From Symbiodinium natans (lineage: Eukaryota > Sar > Dinophyceae > Suessiales > Symbiodiniaceae), in NCBI GenBank assembly GCA_905221605.1, contig CAJNDS010002779.1, positions 858,177-922,176 on the forward strand: a stretch of 64,000 nt of DNA. The letters are read 5' to 3'. The translations under genes were made by a program, and so were the position numbers. Below are positions 20,563-32,099 of this stretch, piece by piece (position 1 is the first letter of the stretch; each line of letters begins with the position of its first letter). A model generated the notes under the pieces. It saw nothing but the letters and a program-made list of their open reading frames with translations, ran no database searches and had not been told where the DNA came from.

Positions 20563-21979
20563 GTTGCGGGGGTGGGGGAGTGGGGGGTGAGAGGGGAAGT
20601 GGAGGGGTAGGTGGAGGAGGTGAGGTAAGTGGAAAGTGGCTGGAGAAAAAGTGGCAAGGGCAAGTGAGGTAAGTGGGAAGTAGCTGGAGAAAAAGTGGCA
20701 GGGAAGGAGGATGCGTATAGGCAGAGGGTGGGGAGGGGGTAGTGATGAGAGCGGTGAGGGCAGGGGGTGGGGGGTGGGAGGGGGCGAAGGGGTAGGGGTC
20801 GAAGGGCATGGGCCATTGGATGGGCGGGGTGAGGGGGGTGTGGGGTGGGGGGGCGGAGTGGGCGGGGGCGGTGCGGGCATGCAGGGAAGGAGGATGGGTT
20901 TAGGCAGAGGGTGAGGAGGGAGTAGTGAGTGAGGGCAGGGATGGGAGGACAGGGGAGTGGGGGGGGGTGGGGGAGTGGAAGGAGGGGGTGTGGGGGGGGG
21001 CGTGTGCGGCGGGTGGGGGGGGGGTGGGAGGTGTGGGGGTGGGGAGGACCATGGAAGGAGAGGGTGGGAAGGGGCGGAGTAGGTGTGGGGGGGGTGGGGG
21101 GGGGGTGGGGGGGTCAGGGCGGGTGGGGTGGCGGGCGGGCGTGCATTGGAACCCCTAAAACACTAAAGATGGGAGGCCGACAAGGCGGAGGACAGGGGAG
21201 TGGGGGGTGTGGGGGCGGGGTGGGGGTGGGGGTGGGGGTGGGGGGGGCAGGGGGGGGGGGGGAAGTGTGGAAGATGGGGCCATGCGAAAGGGAAAGGGGG
21301 GTGTGGGGGGGGGGTGGGGGGGCGGAGCGGTAAGGGGGTTGGGAGGGGGTGGGGGGTGGGAGGGGGCGAAGGGGGGTGGGGTGTCGAAGGGCATGGGGTT
21401 ATGGGCAGGGAAGGGAAGGGACGGTGTGGGTTGGGGGGAGGGGGGGGGGCGTGGAAGGGTAAGGGGAGGGACAGGGGAGTGGGGGGGGGTGGGGGGGTGA
21501 GAGGGGAAGTGGAGGGGTTGGTGGAGGAGGTGAGGTAAGTGGAAAGTGGCTGGAGAAAAAATGGCAAGGGCAAGTGAGGTAAGTGGGAAGTAGCTAGAAA
21601 AAGTGGCAGGGAAGGAGGACGGGCAAGGGCAGAGGGTGGGGAGTGGGTAGTGATGAGAGCGGTGAGCGGTGAGAGCGGGGAGGGGCGGGGCTGGATTGGA
21701 ATCCTGACATTGGTCATGGCTGGAGAAAAAGTGGCAAGGGCAAGTGAGGTAAGTGGGAAGTAGCTGGAGAAAAAGTGGCAGGGAAGGAGGATGGGTATAG
21801 GCAGAGGGTGGGGAGGGGGTAGTGATGAGAGCGGTGAGGGCAGGGGGTGGAGGGTGGGAGGGGGCGAAGGGTGGGGGGTCGAAGGCCATGGGCCATGGAT
21901 GGGGGGTGTGGGGTGGGGGGCGGAGTGGGCGGGGGCGGCGCGGGCACGCAGGGAAGGAGGACGGGTATAGGCAGAGGGT

Positions 21980-22012
<33 letters not shown>

Positions 22013-23670
22013 GTGGGGGGTGAGAGGGGAAGTGGAGGGGTAGGTGGAGGAGGTGAGGTAAGTGGAAAGTGGCTGGAGAAAAAGTGGCAAGGGCAAGTGA
22101 GGTAAGTGGGAAGTAGCTGGAGAAAAGCAGGGAAGGAGGATGGGTATAGGCAGAGGGTGGGGAGGGTGGTGAGGGCAGGGGGTGGAGGGTGGGAGGGGGC
22201 AAAGGGGTAGGTGGTGGGGGGTCGAAGGGCATGGGCAATGGATAGGCGAGAACAGAGGGGGGGGGCTGGGAGGCGGTCGGGGAGGGCTGTGGGGTAGTGG
22301 GTGGAGCAGGCGTGGGGGGGGCGTGTGCGGGGGGGGTGGGGGGAGGGTGGGGAAGGGGCGGCGGAGTAGGCGGGGGGGGGTGGGGGGTGGGTGGGGGCGG
22401 GGTGGGGGGGTGGGTCGGAGAAGCAAAACAGTGAGGGGGGTGAGAGCGGGGCAGGGCGGGCGTGCATTGGAACCCCTAAAACACAAAGATTGGAGGCCAG
22501 GCGGAGGACAGGGAGTGGGGGGGGGGGGGGGGGCGGGGGGGAGTGGGGGGTGGGGGGAGGGTTGGGAGGGGGGGTGGAAGGGGGGGAGCGGAGTAGGCGT
22601 GGGGGGCGTGTGGGGGGGTGGGGGGTGGGGGGACGGGGGGGGCGGGCTGTTGCTTTCATTTTTAAGAGCAAATGCAATTTTTTTATTGGTGGCGGGGAGG
22701 ACCATGGAAGGAGAGGGTGGGGAAGGGGCGGCGGAGTAGGCGTGGGGGGGGGTGGGGGTGGGTGGGGGGGGGGGGTGGGGGGGTGGGTCGGGGATTGGGT
22801 GGCTAGGAGCAAAAAAGGCGGGGAGGGCGGGCGTGCATTCGAACCCCTAAAAACACCAAAGATTGGTGGGAGTGGGGGGTTGCGTGGGGGTTGGGGGGGA
22901 GGGTGGGGGTGTGGGGGGGCGGGCGGGGGTGACTGTGCAAGGGGAGTGTCGAAGGGCATGGGAAAGGGGAGTGTGGGGCCACACCCCCACCCCACCCCCA
23001 CCCTACCCCCACCCCCACGCACCACCCACCACCCCCTGCGCCCACCCCCCCCACCCACCCCCCCCCCCCTGTTCCTCCCCCCCCCCCCACCCCACCCTCC
23101 CCCCCACCCACACACCCCCCACCCCACCCCCCACTCCCACCCCACCCCCACCCCCCAACTTCCAATCTTGAGTGTTTTCGGCTCCTTCCAGGTCCTCCCC
23201 CCCCACCCCCTCCCAGCCCTCCCCTTACCCCCCCCCCCTTGCCCCACCATGCCCTTCCACCCCCCACTACCCTTCGCCACCTCCCACCACCCCCTCCCCC
23301 TCCCAACACCTCGTCCCCTTACCCTTCCACAAGTCTGACTGTGCAGGCAGTGAGTGTCGCATGGGGCCGTGGGGCGGGGAGGGGGAGGTGGGGGGCGGGA
23401 GGGGGCGAAGGGGTAGGTGGTGGCATGGGCCATGGATGGGCGGCCAGGGGGGTGGGGTTGGGGGAGGGGGGGGGGCGTGGAAGGGTAAGGGGAGGGGGGG
23501 GGGGGGTTCTTCACTTGGGGTCGGCGGAGTTGGGAGGGGGGGTGGGAGGGGGTGGAAGGGCATGGGCCATGGATGGGCGGGGCGAGGGGGTGGGTTGGGG
23601 GGAGGGGGGGGGGGGTGGGCGTGGAAGGGTAAGGGGGCTGGGGGGGGGGGTCTTCACTGACGCCGCCCCG
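20563..23670. repeat. 3-kb G-rich low-complexity block
   Basis: Mostly G with T and A spacers on the + strand, switching to C-rich at about 22,981-23,330 and back. Internal modules recur: AAGTGGCTGGAGAAAAAGTG at 20,634, 21,542 and 22,063, and GCATTGGAACCCCTAAAACA at 21,143 and 22,470 with a variant at 22,841. Long ORFs (up to 783 codons, Pro- or Gly-rich) exist on both strands, but only because G/C runs lack stops. The block should form G-quadruplexes readily. Confidence 0.85.
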
Positions 23671-23759
23671 TCTGGGGTCGGCGGATTAATGTACTTATTA
23701 ACCCACTGACAAGCCCCTTTAAGTGCCTTAATATGGTTACAAGTTACAAGCACAATTAT

Positions 23760-24000
23760 AAGTACAATTATAACCCTAAACCCGAAACCCTAAACCCTTG
23801 TAGGTACAGTTAGAAATTGGTTTATAAGTACCATGAACCTCCAAGTAGACCCCGAGATTTCAAAGCCTCCCCCAGGTGCCCCCGGCTATCTCATACTTCC
23901 GGCTGTCACGTTGAAAATATTCGGGGCTGGGTAGGGTTTAGGGTTTGGGGTTTGGGGTTTTGGGGTTTTGGGGTTTAGGGTTTAGGGTTTCTATAATCCT
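23760..24000. repeat. Scattered telomere-type units
   Basis: CCCGAAACCCTAAACCC at 23,777-23,797 and TTTAGGG/TTTGGGG units at 23,934-23,990, with no exon between them. Confidence 0.7.
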
Positions 24001-24058
24001 ACTACAAATGAACGGTGAGCCTTTTGTGCGCTAGGGTATTCAGCTTCTAAGAAGTAGC

Positions 24059-27000
24059 TTTCAGTTTGCGGGGGAGGACTTCTCGCCGAGTTCGGGCCAA
24101 GTGACTGCTCTCCTGGACTTCCCACGTGCGGAGGAGGCTGGTGCTGTGATTGTGGCTTAGCGTACAGGGTGAGTGTTCAGGGTAATTACTTGCAGCGAGA
24201 GACAAATACAAAAACAACATAGCTATATATATATATATATATACATGTACGTATATTTGTTTGTTTATTGTTATTCATATTCACATACATATGTATATAT
24301 CTATACACACATAGCACTGCACAAAGAATTGCGACGCTGCTGCTCATGTCTTGCGTAGCCGTGGAGCCGTGGAGCCACAAGCGCCTATACTCATCGTGTT
24401 GGCCCACAACACCTTGGTTGTGTTGATTCCAGTCGGACACCCTGGGTCCCAAACCCTAGCCCAGTGGTACCTTTTACCCTCTTTTTGTTCTGGGGTTCCC
24501 GTATAAAGTGGCCAACCCAAAAGAAGGGTGCCCTTATTAATTGTATGATTTGGTTTGAACTTTTCCAACTCAGAGAGGGTCCCTACATGCCCCCTTAAGA
24601 AGGGATCGATGGTTGGAGGGTCCTGTGGAGGCCATGTGGGGCGAGCCGAGTGCGCAGCTCGCCACGGCCACAGACATCGGCGTGGGCACAGGGATGTTTG
24701 TGTGTGTGTTTCTTTTGTTTCGCCTGTTTTTTGGGCTGTTTCCAGATCAGGGCTCGGCAGGGCTATGTGTGAGGTCGTCCTCCACGACGGAACACTGGCT
24801 TTGCGTTCGGCCAGCGATGAGGAGTTCAAGCAGCGCGTGCAAAAGGCGCAGCAGTTGCCGTGGGTTGCGGGATGGTGCTGGTTTAGGGCGCGGCAGCAGT
24901 CCAAGAAATGTTCAACATTCTCGGTTGCGGGTTGCTCTAACTAAAGGTCCTTGAAGTCTTTGTTCTCCGATATCCTATGTATGGACCTTTATCTTTGAGC
25001 CCCTCAGTGCAGGTGCCTGCGAACGGACAGAGCAGCGCACGGCATTAAAATGAACGCAGTGTGCACGTGACGGCATGCGCATCGGTTCTGAGTTTGTCCG
25101 ATGCACTCTGGGATGTTCCCCTTATACTAACAGTCCTCAATAGGGATGATAATCGGGGGTACTATAAGGGGGGGAACATTCCAAGATGCACTCTATACGC
25201 AACATTCTGGCGGCTGGGGGGCATCTTGTGCAGGAGAAGGAGGAGCGAGAGAAACTGGCGCAGGCAACTTGTTGCGCTTGTCAAAACCTGAACCTTGGGA
25301 TGGTTACCCCTTCTTCCTAATAGGAACAGGCCCTGAATAAGAGCTATAATAGTATCCCCCTGTTAAAATCCGTAGCATGGACTGTTACTATAAAGGGGGA
25401 GCATCCCAACCTCGTCGCTTGCAGGGTACACTGCCGAATCTTTCAGGCAGAAACTCGAAAGCCTTTCAAACCCTAATGCTCTAGCTACCTGCTAACGAGC
25501 CTAATTACTTGAAGGGTCGGGGGACTTAAAGTAAGAAGTACTCTGGTGAACGCCAAAAAACTCGGACCCTCCCCTCCCCTCCACCACCGCCCCCAGCCTG
25601 ATTCGAGCACTTTGAACGCGGGCTACAGACATTATTTCGAGCTTTTCACTGTTTCCGCTCTTCTCGTTTGAACGAACAGTTGGAAATCATCTAGAAACTT
25701 CAGCGGATGTGCGTGGATTTCCAACTTTACGCTGGGAAGAAAAGTGCCAGCGCGGTTTGTCCTTACAATTAGGTTTCCAAGATTCCTAAACCCCAAACCC
25801 TAAACCCTGAACATCCCATCAGGCACAGAAGGATCGCCTTGCAAAGAAGAAGGCTGCAGCGAAGGCTGCCAAGCCAGGGCCTTGCCAAGTTCGGCGAGGG
25901 GGGTGGGGGGGTGGGGGGGTGGGGGGGTTTAGGGTTTAGGGTTTAGGGTTTAGGGTTTAGGGTTTAGCCTAAGGTTCAGGGTTTAGGCCCCCCTCCCCCC
26001 CTCCCCAGGTGATCTCGCGGATTTCCGGGTGCAGGCTTGCTTGGGGTTTACGACGCGCCCCCAAACCAACAAACCAAGAAGCCATCCGTGGATGTGTAGG
26101 CTTCTAGGCTCGGGCCCTGCAAGGGATGGCTCAGGGACGAGAGGAGGGGCACTTTTAAGGGACCTTGGGGGTTACTTGGAGGCAATTTAGGGGCTACTTA
26201 GGTGCATAGGTACTATACAAGGTATATATAGGGGTTACATAGGGGAAGAAGATTAAGGGTCCTAGGGGTTGTTTTCTTAGACCCCTTGAGATGAATCCGG
26301 GGGTGGAGGTGTGTGGGTTTCTTCTAGGACGGGAGCTTAACCGTACCCGGTAGGTTCCTATTCCGCACTGACTAGAGGTTCGGGTCAGGAGGTTGGTGGT
26401 GTTTGGGGTTCAGGATTTAGGGCAGTGCAAGGGCTGGAAGAACAAAAGAACCTTCTGGCCAATGGCGGTTGCCGGGTTTGTCGCTGCTTTGCGGGCGTGT
26501 GCTGACTTGCTCCCTTGTATAAGTTTCGTCTGGAATGGTCGGTGAATCGAATCAAAAAGCAAGGCTGTGAATGACTTTGGCTTTTAATTCATCTTTCGCA
26601 CGGTTCTGGCGCCCAGGAAAAGCAAATCTCGCCCGACCACACCGGCATCCCGCCCGAACACGCCGGCTGAGCCAGAAGACAAGAAGGCGGGCACAGCACA
26701 TAGGGCCTCACAACGCTTGTGTCCCCAACCTAGAATCCCGAATGCCTATGCCCTGATACGCTAAGCCCTGTTAACGTAAACCCTCTCTGTGGGTGGCATT
26801 CCCCAAAATGCTTGGGCACAGGAAGAGAAGAAGGAGGCCGACAAAGAAGAGGCTGAGAAGGAGGGAAAAGCAGCCGAGAAGGATGCGGCCCAAAATGAAG
26901 AGGGCGAATCCGACTTTCGCATCCTGCCCTCCGTTGGAACCTGGTTTACAGGACGGGTGGGAACAAGATTTTACGTGAGGAAGGGCCGCTTTTTTCAGAT

Positions 27001-28754
27001 TGCGCAGGATCCATAAGTGTAAGGCGCTGTTGTCTGAGCATGAGACGGAGCGTCCTTCTTGACTGACTGCTTAGCCAGCTTGTTTCTTTTAGTTTCGGGA
27101 GGAGGCGCGGGAGGGGGAGGGGGACCCTTCTTCTTGAACCTGTTGTTTGTGCTACGTGGCTGAGGGTAAGTAGAAAAGCCCATTGGATCCACGACAGTCT
27201 GCTGCGCACGTCCGTCTCTTTGGGCACTGACAGACGAACGAATTCCAGATAGTACGGGATTGCAGTAGCAACAATTAATGACGGATTTGTTCCACACACC
27301 CTAAACCCGCAATACAAACCTTAAAGCCCCAAACCCTGCACCCTAAACCCTAAACCCTAAACCCTGAACCCTAAACCCTAAACCCTAAACCCTAAACTGC
27401 ACAGAATACCCTACCAAGTAAATAGGCTACAGAGCGCTGCGACATGGCTGTTGAACCTCCTCCTTAGGCTTTCTCTAGATGGTCACTTCTCTAAATTGCG
27501 TCCGCACTTGGGTTTCCTTTTTCAAGGCGGCACCTCAGATCTAGGATACCCAAAATAAGGGGGCGGACCAAAATCGTGAGAATTGACCATGCAGTTTAAC
27601 AGTTCCTTATCGAAGGGGGGGGGCTGATGTCGAACAACCCTAGACCCTAAACCCTAAACCCTAAACCCTAAACCCTAAACCCCCCTTTGTCGAGTTCTGG
27701 GAGTCGGCTATATGATTGGGCAAGCTGTTCACTTGAGGCGCGTGACATGAGATCCTATGGGCCCTTTGAAACCGGGTGCTTAGAGAGCCCCATACCCCTT
27801 AAATAAGGAGTACTACCTTAAATTCTAAAGGGATCCCAAATATGATTTAAGGCATATTTCTTACTAATGGGGTGTTGGGCTCATTGGGTGATTATATAAT
27901 GGCTTGGGTTTATCGCATCCGATGCGATAATTTCTGAAGATGCCTGCAAAGTTACAGCCGAGCCAGGACTTTACTCTGAGGAAGAGGACAAAAAGGAGGA
28001 TGGTAAGACCAAAGAAGGCAGCCCCACGGTGGAAGTATGCTCACATGCCCACTCACCAACTTGGTCACACTAACAACCTTTGGGGTTTAGGGTTTAGGTT
28101 TAGGGTTTAGGGTTTAGGGTTTAGGGTTTAGGGTTTAGGGTTTAGGGTTTAGGGTTTAGGGAGCCCTGTGCCACAGCCTTGTGGAGCTGCCAGGTGAGAA
28201 GAAGGAGGACGACAAGGCAGATGAGGAGGGCCCCGTACCTGACCTGTGATCCGCCCCTGGCTTGGTTTCAGGTTTAGGTAGGGTTTAGGGTTTAGGGTTT
28301 AGGGTTTAGGGTTTAGGGTTTAGGGTTTAGGGTTTAGGGTTTAGGGTTTAGGGTTTAGGGTTTAGGGTTTAGGGTTTAGGGCTTAAGGTAAGAGGATCTT
28401 CATGCATGGGGTTCGGCAAAACCTTGTTACCTTGCTTACTTGGGGAGCGCTTCGTGCTACATCCCTAAATCGCTAGACCCGAAACCCTAAACCTTAAGGG
28501 TGCAGCAGAAATCAGCAGGAGCTTTACAAGGCGTGGTGGCCTCCACCCGACTGCGAGATGGCAGAGGAGGCGTGAAATGCAGAATATGGGCCAGGGGCCT
28601 CATAACAAGAATAGTCGTATCTAATCATCATAGTCATAGTACTGGTAGGTAGCAGCATTAGCAGCAGCAGCAGCAGAAGAAACAGTGGGAGTTGAAGTCG
28701 TCAAGTAGAAGTGTTACTAGAACAGTCGCAGTGGCACTGGCATTGGCAGCGGAT

Positions 28755-28803
<49 letters not shown>

Positions 28804-28825
28804 CAGCAGCAGCAGTAGCAGCAGC

Positions 28826-28885
<60 letters not shown>

Positions 28886-29148
28886 CTAGCAGCAGTAGCA
28901 GCAGTACTAGCAGCAGTAGCAGCAGGTGCAGCAGTCGCAGCAGCAGCGGTAGCAGCAGTAGCAGCAGTACTAGCAGCAGTAGCAGCAGGTGCAGCAGTCG
29001 CAGCAGCAGCAGCAGTAGCAGCAGTAGCAGCAGTACTAGCAGCAGTAGCAGCAGTAGCAGCAGTCGCAGTAGCAGCAGCACTAGCAGCAGTAGCAGCAGT
29101 ACTAGCAGCAGTAGCAGCAGTAGCAGCAGTCGCAGTAGCAGCAGCACT

Positions 29149-29182
<34 letters not shown>

Positions 29183-30148
29183 GTCGTCGTAAGTATACTT
29201 GCAGCCAGGGCAATCATCATGACATTAACCGTATTCTATACCGATCGGATGTAGAGCAGCAGGGAAGTTCGTGCCCTGAGGTGGGGGATTCTTCATAGAC
29301 TTGGTCGTGCGAGTACCGGTTGTATCTGATGGCTCATGCGCGGCTTGCAGGAAGTCGAGCCTTACCACACCCCACTGAATTCGGGTGCTGTAGAGCGTAC
29401 CGATTACAGATGATTACAGGATGCGCAGGGTCTTACAATAGGGCGTGAGGGTTTGTAGGGTTTAGGGAGCTGTTACAGCATGGTTCGTGCTATTGCCTCA
29501 GGTGAAGCAGGGGGAGCCGAGCAGTGCGTTCGCCTGCAAGAAGAAGGTGCGAACGCGTTTAAGACCGAGCACCTCCAGCGGCCTCCATAGCGTCTACCTC
29601 TGGGTTGTCTTTCCCAAGGGATCTTGTGGATCCCCAATGGAATGGGAGAATATAGAAATATACATATATATATATGTATATTACAATATATGTATAATAT
29701 ACCCTTTTTTGTATCCCCTTGGAAGGTCTCTGGCTCCTGCGTTATAGGAGCATGGATTCCATTTGTCCTTGCGTTCTTTGGCCAGGTGGTGAAGCCCGGT
29801 CAGCACCCGGCCCAGCGCGCTTTTATTTCTTTTATTTTGTTTTTACTCTTTTTTTTTTGGGGGGGGGGGGGGAGGGGGGTTGGGGGACCGAAAGCCCTGA
29901 AGCCTGCAGCTTTTTGAGGGCCTTTTTGGGGGTTCCGGAGTTGCACACTTTGCTGAGGTTGGTGGTAGTGCAACTTAGCTCCAGTGGCTTACGGCTTACG
30001 CCTCCCGGCCGCCTTCTTAAATAACCCTAAACCCTAAACCCTAAACCCTAAACCCTAAAGCTGGCAAGGTGGAATCTGCTCACTCTCATCGTGCGGCCGG
30101 GTCCTCAAGTTCCGAAGTTGAGAAGAAATTAACTGCGGAGGCTGTACC
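24059..30148 (+). CDS. Lys/Glu-rich protein, multi-exon (exon model)
   Basis: Exons by eye: about 24,080-24,165 (FAGEDFSPSSGQ), about 24,772-24,870 (VVLHDGTLALRS), 25,234-25,263 (EKEEREKLAQ), 25,823-25,878 (AQKDRLAKKKAAAK), 26,617-26,686 (KSRPTTPASRPNTP), 26,822 to about 26,960 (EEKKEADKEEAEKEG), about 27,958-28,002 (EPGLYSEEEDKKED), 28,194-28,248 (EKKEDDKADEEG), and possibly 29,501-29,600 and 30,068-30,144. Junctions 25,263/25,823, 25,878/26,617, 26,686/26,822 and 28,002/28,194 keep frame, with GC or GT donors. The product is highly charged, low complexity and probably disordered; no family is recognised. The stop is either TGA at 28,246 or further downstream. Confidence 0.6.
24457..24555. 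mobile_element. MITE-like element, family B copy 1
   Basis: Starts TAGCCCAGTGGTACC and contains GGTTCCC, CCAACCCAAAA and GGGTGCCCTTATTA. The right end is decayed. Full-length relatives have ends CTTGGTAGCCCAG and CTGGGCTACCAAG (44,420) or similar. Confidence 0.6.
25110..25182. mobile_element. MITE-like element, family A copy 2
   Basis: Short copy: GGGATGTTCCCCTTATACT then AACAGTCCT at the left, TATAAGGGGGGAACATTCC at the right. It is a near-continuous inverted repeat. Confidence 0.65.
25264..25822. other. GC-AG intron with 6-bp boundary repeat
   Basis: CAGGCA occurs at both boundaries (25,261-25,266 and 25,820-25,825). Removal joins EKEEREKLAQ to AQKDRLAKKK in frame. The intron contains a family A-related element (25,294-25,410) and ends in decayed CCCTAAA repeats. 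Confidence 0.65.
25294..25410. mobile_element. MITE-like element, family A copy 6 (diverged)
   Basis: Left end TTGGGATGGTTACCCC, right end AAGGGGGAGCATCCCAA. The middle retains GGACTGTTACTATAAA. It lies inside the GC-AG intron 25,264-25,822. Confidence 0.5.
26995..27297 (-). other. Possible minus-strand proline-rich ORF
   Basis: A 100-codon minus-strand frame contains a VDPMGFSTYPQP-like stretch and a run of prolines (GPPPPPAPPP) followed by basic residues. It overlaps the end of a + strand exon and no splice partner is apparent. It could be an antisense gene fragment or simply the shadow of a G-rich tract. Confidence 0.2.
27341..27396. repeat. Telomere-type array (CCCTAAA)n
   Basis: About eight units, one CCCTGAA variant. 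A second five-unit array lies at 27,641-27,681. Confidence 0.9.
27779..27885. mobile_element. MITE-like element, family F copy 2, with 5-bp TSD
   Basis: A 107-bp element flanked by GGGTG on both sides (27,774-27,778 and 27,886-27,890). The left end is CTTAGAGAGCCCCATACCCC; the right end is GGTGTTGGGCTCATT, complementary in GAGCCC..CCCC. Its right end, reversed, equals the left end of copy 1 at 45,468, so the copies sit in opposite orientations. Confidence 0.75.
28082..28159. repeat. Telomere-type array (TTTAGGG)n
   Basis: About eleven units inside the predicted intron 28,003-28,193. Confidence 0.93.
28273..28382. repeat. Telomere-type array (TTTAGGG)n, about 15 units
   Basis: Near-perfect array shortly after the exon at 28,194. 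Confidence 0.93.
28643..29182. repeat. CAG/GCA trinucleotide block
   Basis: About 540 bp of AGCAGC triplets with AGT, GGT and CGC interruptions, plus (GGAGCA)n hexamers at about 28,755-28,800. The reverse strand is open in two frames (poly-Leu and Ala/Thr), which is what triplet repeats give and is no evidence for a gene. Confidence 0.9.
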
Positions 30149-32050
30149 CTAAACCCTAAACCCTAAACCCTAAACCCTAAACCCGAAGCCCCCCCCCGAA
30201 CTCCTCCTCTAATTCATTGGTGCTTTTCGGGACTTTTGCCAATCACGTGGCGCAGTGGGATGTTGTCCACTTTTCTTCTTTCTGGATGGTAGTTGGATGG
30301 GGATGCAAAGAAGGGCCTATATCGTCAGTTCTTTCCGCTATGATCCAATGTGGAGACCCTACACATCACGACCCATGTCGTCACAGGGAGCCCCCCGCCC
30401 CCCCCCCCCCCCAACAAAGCGAAGATCATTTTGAACCCTAAACCCAACCCTAGACTCTAAACCCTTATCCCTTAACCCTAAACCCTATAAACCCTAAGCC
30501 CTAGCCCCAACTTCGAGGTGTGCGTCGGCCAGTGAACCAGAGCAGCGATTTGCAACTGCCTACCTGAATGGTGAGGTGAGGGAGGGGCTGTGCTCGGGGG
30601 ATGTTGAAGTTGTTGAGGAAGTTATTTGAAGTTAGTAAGGAGACAAGTTTGTGCGAAGCGTCTTTTGTTTTCCATGAATACAGATATCGGTATGAAGAGA
30701 GAGAGAGAGAGAGCGCGAGAGAGAAGAGAGAGAGAGACAGAGCGAGAGTATCTATGTACGGTCCCGCCCGCATGAGACGTGCCCGTCCTGAACAAATCCG
30801 CAGGCACAAAAAAAACAAGCGCGAGTCTTTCCTAATGCCGAGTTCCAGTACCGGTCAAAGGCCTTCATTCGAAGGACTGTTCAGGAGGCCCAAAAGTCAA
30901 AAAGTCCGAGATTTCCAGATCCAAAGTCCAGAACCTTATTGTTGATTTGTTCATCCATCCATATTAATTAAGCTCGTGGATTAAAATCCTCAACAGCAAC
31001 CCTTGCTATGGGGTTCGGGTTTGGGGGTCCCAGAACTCCATGCTCGAAGCCACGGTTGTGGCTTTTAGAGTCTAGGGTTTAGGGTTTAGGGTTTAGGGTC
31101 TCTTATTAGAACAACCTGCGGGTGGGATGTGATAAACTGTGGGATGTTTAGTAGATACATGTGGGCGTTGAAGAGAACTGCAAACACTTGAATACCCAGA
31201 GCTGTCATACTCGAGGCGACATGATTACCGGCGTGGTTCTCCTTGTCTTATACGATCAACTCCTGTAAATTATCCCTTCTTTTGACACAGGTGGCCTTCC
31301 ACGTCAAAAGCCATGCTGCTTTGGAGGAGATCCCGCATGACTCAGAATGTGGGGTCTTGGGATTAAGGCAGCCCCTCTCAGCCCCCCCCCCCCCCCCAGA
31401 AAACCTACGTATATGTATAATCAAGCACAACTAAACCTGAAAAAAAGCATCCACAACTAATGCATGCAAACATGGTATATGATATTCCTTCCATGTGACA
31501 GCCCATATTCACTCTTCCTTCAAAGCCTCTCAGAAACTACGGCAGCAGGGAAGGGGTGTCATTTTAGGTTTCCAACCATTGCTTTCCCTTCCATTCTGAA
31601 AATTATCCCTTCGACAGCGAACCTTCAAGAAGGCGAGGGGTAGAGGTGATCTATGGTTTTAGGGTTTAGCGTTTATCAGATTTCGGGAAGTGATTCGTGT
31701 GAGGTTGAGATTTGGCAGTGAGCCCAAATGCTGCATAAACACCAACAAAAGCACCGACATGCATTAATAGGTTTTTTGAATTATGTTTTTGGTGGGTGAA
31801 GTATTCTGTCGTAGACATCGTGAGTGTACATGTTGCGTCCTGGATACCAATAACAGAAATCCTACCCCATACGTGGTTTCATGATTTTTTTTGCGCGCGC
31901 CCTTTACAGAGGCCGAAGAGTTTAAATTTTGTTTGGGGGTTGCTCTAACTCAAGAACAAGGGGCGGGTTTCGAAAATGGTCTCATCCTTCTAAGTTTAAG
32001 AAATGCTAAATGGAACCCCTAAGTACAACCCCCCTATTTAGGACTTGGAT
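30149..32050. other. Long stretch without a defensible gene
   Basis: Contains CCCTAAA units (30,149-30,185 and 30,435-30,500), a GA tract (30,695-30,745), a few TTTAGGG units (31,074-31,099) and a poly-C run (31,381-31,397). ORFs here are GA-repeat artefacts or shorter than 100 codons without motifs. Confidence 0.5.
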
Positions 32051-32099
32051 TTCTTGATAGAACTTTCATCTCCATCTCGGACAACCCGCGCGTGGCAGG

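Noticed and set aside
21155-23514. ORFs of 516 and 783 codons on the minus strand and 315 on the plus strand
   Set aside because: Pro-, Gly- or Arg-only translations of G/C runs, on both strands at once, with no domain or start context.
28701-29220. Poly-Leu and Ala/Thr-rich ORFs of about 170 codons
   Set aside because: They are shadows of a CAG triplet repeat; two overlapping minus frames are equally open.
29870-29900. Poly-G runs (also 6,450, 40,098, 40,898, 52,424) as functional G4 sites
   Set aside because: They may be real, but such homopolymers are also error-prone in assemblies and no neighbouring signal supports function.
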